Assembly: GCA_949282215.1 (NCBI GenBank)
Contig: CASDPF010000002.1
Location: 1 to 64,000 of the forward strand
DNA length: 64,000 nt
Source of the DNA: an uncultured bacterium
GTDB taxonomy: Bacteria; Cyanobacteriota; Vampirovibrionia; Gastranaerophilales; Gastranaerophilaceae
Direction: 5' to 3'
The notes under the pieces were generated by a model. That model had not been told where the DNA came from. It searched no databases and worked only from the letters and a program-made list of their open reading frames with translations. Position 1 is the first letter of the stretch. Each line of letters opens with the position of its first letter. Of this stretch, positions 60,376-64,000 are shown in pieces. The position numbers and the translations under genes were made by a program.

Positions 60376-61496
60376 TAAAACAAACTCCTTACTGCATCAG
60401 CAACTTTATACATTTCGTCTTTTTTCAACCCTAATCCTGAAGGAATATAGAAACCTCTTTCATACAAATTTTTAGAAACAGGCCGCTTAATATTATCAGA
60501 AATTCCTAACTTTTTAAACACTGGCTGTTCATTTAGCGGATAGAAAAACGGACGGCACCCGATACCTTTATCAGCGAGCTTTTGCATAGCTTCTTTTGCA
60601 TTGAACTTAACATCAGGATTAAGAACAATCCCAAATACCCAATAATTATTTTGAGCATAATCAGTCTTATGCACAGGTAATTGAGCAGGAATACCTTTCA
60701 ATAAATCTTGATATAGCTCACCCATTTTAAGCTTTTGGTGAATAAACCTATCAAGCTTTTCAAATTGAGCATACGCAACAGCAGCCTGAAGATTAGACAT
60801 TCTAAAGTTCCAGCCTAAATCGTAATGGATAAATCTATCTTTTGAAAAACACAAATTTTTAAAATAATTAACTTTTTCAATTAACTTATCAGAAGAGGTC
60901 ATCACCATTCCTCCTTCACCACAAGCAATATGCTTATTTGCATAAAAAGAAAAAGTTGAAATATCGCTCATACCGCCGCATTTTTTATTACGAAAAGACT
61001 GTCCATGAGCTTGAGCAGCATCTTCTATAATTTTTAAATTATATTTTTTTGCTAATTCAAAAACTTTATCCATATCAGTAGGTAATCCATAAATATGAAC
61101 AACCATAATTGCACGAGTTTTTGGTGTAATACTTTCTTCAATCTTGGAAGTATCCATATTCCAAGTATCAGGTTTTGCATCAACAAAAACGGGCCTTAAT
61201 TTATTATAGATAACACTTTGAGCAGTAGAAATAATAGTAAAATCAGGAACAATTATCTCATCACCATCCTGCCAATTATAAACATCTTTCATAGCTCTAA
61301 TTGCGACATCAATAGCAACAGATCCATTTGCCACACAACTTCCATACTTTTGCCCTACATACGAAGAAAATTCAGACTCTAATTTCTTTATAAATGGACC
61401 TTCAGAAGATATCCAACATGTATCAATACATTCATTAAGATATTTTTTCTCATTACCATCCAATAATGGAGTATTTACCGGTATAAAATCTTTCAT
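60375..61496 (-). CDS. DegT/DnrJ/EryC1 aminotransferase, probable GDP-perosamine synthase
   Basis: A PLP enzyme of 373 residues. It starts IPVNTPLLDGNEKKYLNECI and has CWISSEGPFIKKLE, SFYANKHIACGEGGM (with the PLP lysine in NK) and IEDAAQAHGQ. These match the perosamine synthase (RfbE/Per) branch, which aminates GDP-4-keto-6-deoxymannose at C4, the product of Gmd. Given gmd in the locus, I infer GDP-perosamine, but UDP- or dTDP-sugar aminotransferases of the same superfamily cannot be excluded. Next to a methyltransferase and a cupin. Confidence 0.75.
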   Translation of the reverse strand: MKDFIPVNTPLLDGNEKKYLNECIDTCWISSEGPFIKKLESEFSSYVGQKYGSCVANGSVAIDVAIRAMKDVYNWQDGDEIIVPDFTIISTAQSVIYNKLRPVFVDAKPDTWNMDTSKIEESITPKTRAIMVVHIYGLPTDMDKVFELAKKYNLKIIEDAAQAHGQSFRNKKCGGMSDISTFSFYANKHIACGEGGMVMTSSDKLIEKVNYFKNLCFSKDRFIHYDLGWNFRMSNLQAAVAYAQFEKLDRFIHQKLKMGELYQDLLKGIPAQLPVHKTDYAQNNYWVFGIVLNPDVKFNAKEAMQKLADKGIGCRPFFYPLNEQPVFKKLGISDNIKRPVSKNLYERGFYIPSGLGLKKDEMYKVADAVRSLF

Positions 61497-61507
61497 AAAA
61501 ATCCCCT

Positions 61508-61906
61508 CTAAAACCTTACCTTATCAGCATCACCTAAATACGGACCTTGTTTTACTTCAATCATTTCTACATCATCCAAGCATTTAAACCCATGACCGCC
61601 AAAGGCAAGTAATATAATATCACCGGAACCTAACTTACGACTTTCTATATAATTTTTATTATCATCATAAAAGTCGACTTGTAATGTCCCTTTTCTTATA
61701 ACTAAAACTTCTTTAGTATAATGTACTTCTCGAGTCACAACATTGTGCAAATGAGGCTGAATTACTTTACCCTTAGGATGCTTCATAAAAGCTAACTGCT
61801 GAGAAAAATCATCAGGAGTAAAAAACTCAACTCCATCTTTAGAATAATTACTACGAATTATTATTGCATATATTTGGTTGTTATGTATAACTCTTTCAAC
61901 TAACAT
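61508..61906 (-). CDS. Cupin-fold protein, WxcM/FdtA-like
   Basis: The 132-residue protein shows the cupin histidines in QPHLHNVVTREVHYTKEVL and the G-x-x-x-V stretch RKGTLQVDFYD, then LGSGDIILLAFGGHGFKCL. Small cupins of this type isomerise or bind keto-sugars in polysaccharide loci, near DegT aminotransferases as here. Metal or sugar binding is inferred. It starts two bases after the GT4 gene and ends 11 bases before the aminotransferase. Confidence 0.7.
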   Translation of the reverse strand: MLVERVIHNNQIYAIIIRSNYSKDGVEFFTPDDFSQQLAFMKHPKGKVIQPHLHNVVTREVHYTKEVLVIRKGTLQVDFYDDNKNYIESRKLGSGDIILLAFGGHGFKCLDDVEMIEVKQGPYLGDADKVRF

Positions 61907-61908
61907 CT

Positions 61909-63132
61909 TTAATTTCTCACTAAATAATTCAAAATTTCTTTAGCTTCTCGCATATGCTTATCAATACTATAATTTTCTTCAATATATTTTTTCATATTTT
62001 TAGCCATAGATTTTGCATCTATGGGATTTTGAAGAACTTTTACAATAGCATCAGCAAAATCATTTGCATCATCAGCAATCAGAATATTTTCATTATTTTT
62101 TACTGGAATACCTTCAGCACCTAATGTTGTAGAAACAATTGGGACAGAACAAGCACCAGCCTCTAAAATTTTGAAACGGGTACCGGATTCAAATTTAAGA
62201 GCAACGATTGAAACACTTGCATTGCATAAATAAGGCAATACTGACTCCAAACGTCCGGTAATAGTAATATTTTCATCTTTTATATCTTTTAGCACATTAT
62301 CAGAATTATTACCAATTAAATACAAATGAACATGTGGGATTTTTACCTTTACAAGAGGTAATACATCACTTATAACCCATCTTGCTGCTAACTCCATTGG
62401 ACAACCCGGCCAATAAGAACCTGCAAAATATATACAAGGTTTTTTATACCCATCAGGCTCAGGAAAATTTTCTGAATAAGAATCGACATCTATTACATTT
62501 GAAAATATTTTAATTCTATCTTTATCGTTACTAATTAAACTGCGGTAATAATCCGCATCAACTTCAGAAACTGCCGTCGTTACATCGCAGAAATTTGTCC
62601 AAGCCTTTTCCTCTCGCTCTTTAACGTGTCCTTCTCGCTCAATTTGTTTATACTTTTTCCGATCTTTAGTAAAAGGTAATTCTCTCAATACAAAACGAGA
62701 CCATACAGAATCCGTGTCACATACAAGTTTTAAATCTGGGGCTTTTTTATGAATTAATTTCATTAAATGATATGAAATATTTCCATAACCAAACCATATA
62801 ATATTAATATTATTCTTGCGAGCATAATCAATTATAAAATTAGCATCATCAATAATTCCACGGTAAACTTTTGAGCCTCTGAATAAATTTATAAATTTTT
62901 GCAGCAAATTTCTCTTTTTTTTACAAGTAGAAGGAGAATAAACTAAATCTTTACAAAATTCTCGATAATAAGTCTCAGCACTATCACCACCTAAATCTAC
63001 TTTCGCTCTACGCACTACTAAATATAATTCTGCAACACGACTAAGAGCTTTTATAGAATTTTCAACTCTTAAAAATGGCCCCGAAACAGCAGGGTGCATA
63101 ATTTCCGGAGTGGTATATAAAACTTTAACCAT
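61909..63132 (-). CDS. GT4-family glycosyltransferase
   Basis: A 407-residue GT-B enzyme. The C-terminal donor domain holds FAGSYWPGCPMELAARWVI, ITGRLESVLPYLCNASVSIV, and ESGTRFKILEAGACSVPIVS, which contains the E-x7-type acidic motif. The ATG at 63132 has AAGGAGAG just upstream; an in-frame start ten codons before has no such site. It heads the seven-gene minus-strand run of the locus. The donor is unknown. Confidence 0.82.
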   Translation of the reverse strand: MVKVLYTTPEIMHPAVSGPFLRVENSIKALSRVAELYLVVRRAKVDLGGDSAETYYREFCKDLVYSPSTCKKKRNLLQKFINLFRGSKVYRGIIDDANFIIDYARKNNINIIWFGYGNISYHLMKLIHKKAPDLKLVCDTDSVWSRFVLRELPFTKDRKKYKQIEREGHVKEREEKAWTNFCDVTTAVSEVDADYYRSLISNDKDRIKIFSNVIDVDSYSENFPEPDGYKKPCIYFAGSYWPGCPMELAARWVISDVLPLVKVKIPHVHLYLIGNNSDNVLKDIKDENITITGRLESVLPYLCNASVSIVALKFESGTRFKILEAGACSVPIVSTTLGAEGIPVKNNENILIADDANDFADAIVKVLQNPIDAKSMAKNMKKYIEENYSIDKHMREAKEILNYLVRN

Positions 63133-63243
63133 CAATCTCTCCTTTTTCGACAATGATAACACAAAAAAAAGAGCATCGCTAATATTTATATAAGTTTACA
63201 AATAAATATATTAAATAAATAAATTTTATGTTAGTATAAGGGC

Positions 63244-64000
63244 ATGTTAAAGTTTTTTCGTAAAAAAGAAGCACCGCATATTCGAAATATAATTCATAAT
63301 GCTTATAAGCAAGGTTATACAGTAGAGACAAACTACAAAAACATTATTGTTTTTAAAAATAAAAATAATAATTTAAAAGTTAAAGTATTTAAATCTGCAC
63401 CTTGGATTTTTAATGAAATATTCATTGAACATTCCTACAAACTTGATATAAGTCCAGAAAAATATAATAATAGCATAATTGTTTTTGATATTGGTGCAAA
63501 TAGAGGTTACGCAAGTTTGAATTTTGCAACGCAAACTTGGTGTAAAAAAGTATTTTCATTTGAACCGGATATTTCTAATTTCATTGATATCAATGAAAAT
63601 TTAAAATTAAACCCGGCTTTACAAAATAAAATACAATGTTTTAATATTGGACTATCAAATAACACCAAAATTGAAACATTTTACACTTTCGAAAATCGAG
63701 ATGATCTTTCTACAACTTCAAAAGAATTCATCGATTTTATAACCGCTGATCAAAAAGATAAAATAGTAACAACACAAATTGCACTATGCAACACTAGTGA
63801 AATATTAAAATCAATAGTCTCTGATAATATTTCATGTAAAATAATCCTAAAAGTTGACACCGAAGGCTCTGAATATGAAATATTTAAAAACTTGTTTAAC
63901 AATTATCCCGAAATATTTGAAAATATAATATATGTTTGTGGAGAAACACACAAAACAATAGAATACAATCACCTTGAAGGCTTTCAATACATACTGAAAA
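63244..64000 (+). CDS. FkbM-family methyltransferase (partial, runs off the window)
   Basis: An ATG at 63244 opens a frame that stays open to the end of the window, 252 codons, with no stop. It has the SAM-binding FDIGANRGYASLNF and FEPD, and KVDTEGSEYEIFKNLF, the acidic pair of the FkbM family. The start MLKFFRKKEAPH has no well-spaced ribosome-binding site. It faces away from the minus-strand run and continues the polysaccharide locus. FkbM proteins O-methylate sugars or similar groups. The 3' end is outside the window. Confidence 0.82.
   Translation, partial: MLKFFRKKEAPHIRNIIHNAYKQGYTVETNYKNIIVFKNKNNNLKVKVFKSAPWIFNEIFIEHSYKLDISPEKYNNSIIVFDIGANRGYASLNFATQTWCKKVFSFEPDISNFIDINENLKLNPALQNKIQCFNIGLSNNTKIETFYTFENRDDLSTTSKEFIDFITADQKDKIVTTQIALCNTSEILKSIVSDNISCKIILKVDTEGSEYEIFKNLFNNYPEIFENIIYVCGETHKTIEYNHLEGFQYILK

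Noticed and set aside
60375-61496. Calling the aminotransferase a confirmed GDP-perosamine synthase
   Set aside because: The DegT family is broad and substrate cannot be proven from motifs; I keep it as probable because gmd is in the same locus.

Overview
The window reads as a low-GC chromosome segment from a gut-type non-photosynthetic cyanobacterium (class Vampirovibrionia / Melainabacteria, most likely order Gastranaerophilales). This is inference from several signs: two type IV pilin-like proteins with the FTLAEVLITLG start, an SLH-domain exported protein, a Tic20/Ycf60-like membrane protein, frequent TTG start codons, and many lineage-type 'hypothetical' proteins beside ordinary housekeeping genes. 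No photosynthesis gene, rRNA, tRNA, CRISPR array, prophage or insertion sequence is visible. Coding density is high and genes lie on both strands in short operons separated by clear hairpin terminators.

Layout. 0-2.7 kb: rsfS, a TPR protein, the Tic20-like protein and a GNAT-like protein. 2.7-10.7 kb (mostly minus): an exported phosphodiester glycosidase-like protein, a pilin-like gene broken by an 11-base G tract, a Ski2-like helicase, serS and an isocitrate dehydrogenase. 11-20 kb: lineage-type proteins (two glycine-zipper membrane proteins, a Cys-rich exported protein, an SLH protein with a glycine-zipper tail, small unknowns) around a uridine-kinase-like gene, pyk and an MFS pump with its own XRE regulator. 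20.7-33 kb: a second pilin-like gene, lgt with a TPR lipoprotein, then a long plus-strand run (stand-alone ClpX zinc finger, unknown, ruvX, DUF1292, Clp_N-only protein, tilS, hpt, histidine kinase, membrane protein) and uvrB. 33-41 kb: an orphan CpaE/CpaF-like pair with a degenerate CpaF, a 6S-like structured RNA with its own promoter, two large unknown proteins and a 56-residue protein with its own promoter and terminator. 40.8-49 kb: nadD-yqeK, a HerA-like protein with a broken P-loop and a PcrA-type tail, then aroH, fmt, def, queE, a DnaJ-like and a degenerate PurD-like gene. 49.6-64 kb: a surface-polysaccharide locus.

How the genes work together. The polysaccharide locus makes GDP-4-keto-6-deoxymannose with Gmd and carries enzymes for three branches from it: GDP-L-fucose (Fcl), GDP-D-rhamnose (Rmd-like) and probably GDP-perosamine (DegT/DnrJ-family aminotransferase). 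Seven glycosyltransferases, a cupin and two methyltransferases would assemble and decorate the glycan. No flippase or polymerase is inside the window. Def and Fmt form the usual N-formyl-methionine pair. Lgt sits next to a lipoprotein substrate.

The strongest leads are the poly-G tract that would switch a pilin-like gene on or off; the Clp substrate-recognition domains encoded without an ATPase in one gene cluster; the HerA-like/PcrA-tail protein; the degenerate CpaF; and the 6S-like RNA. All were read by eye. No database search or folding program was run.
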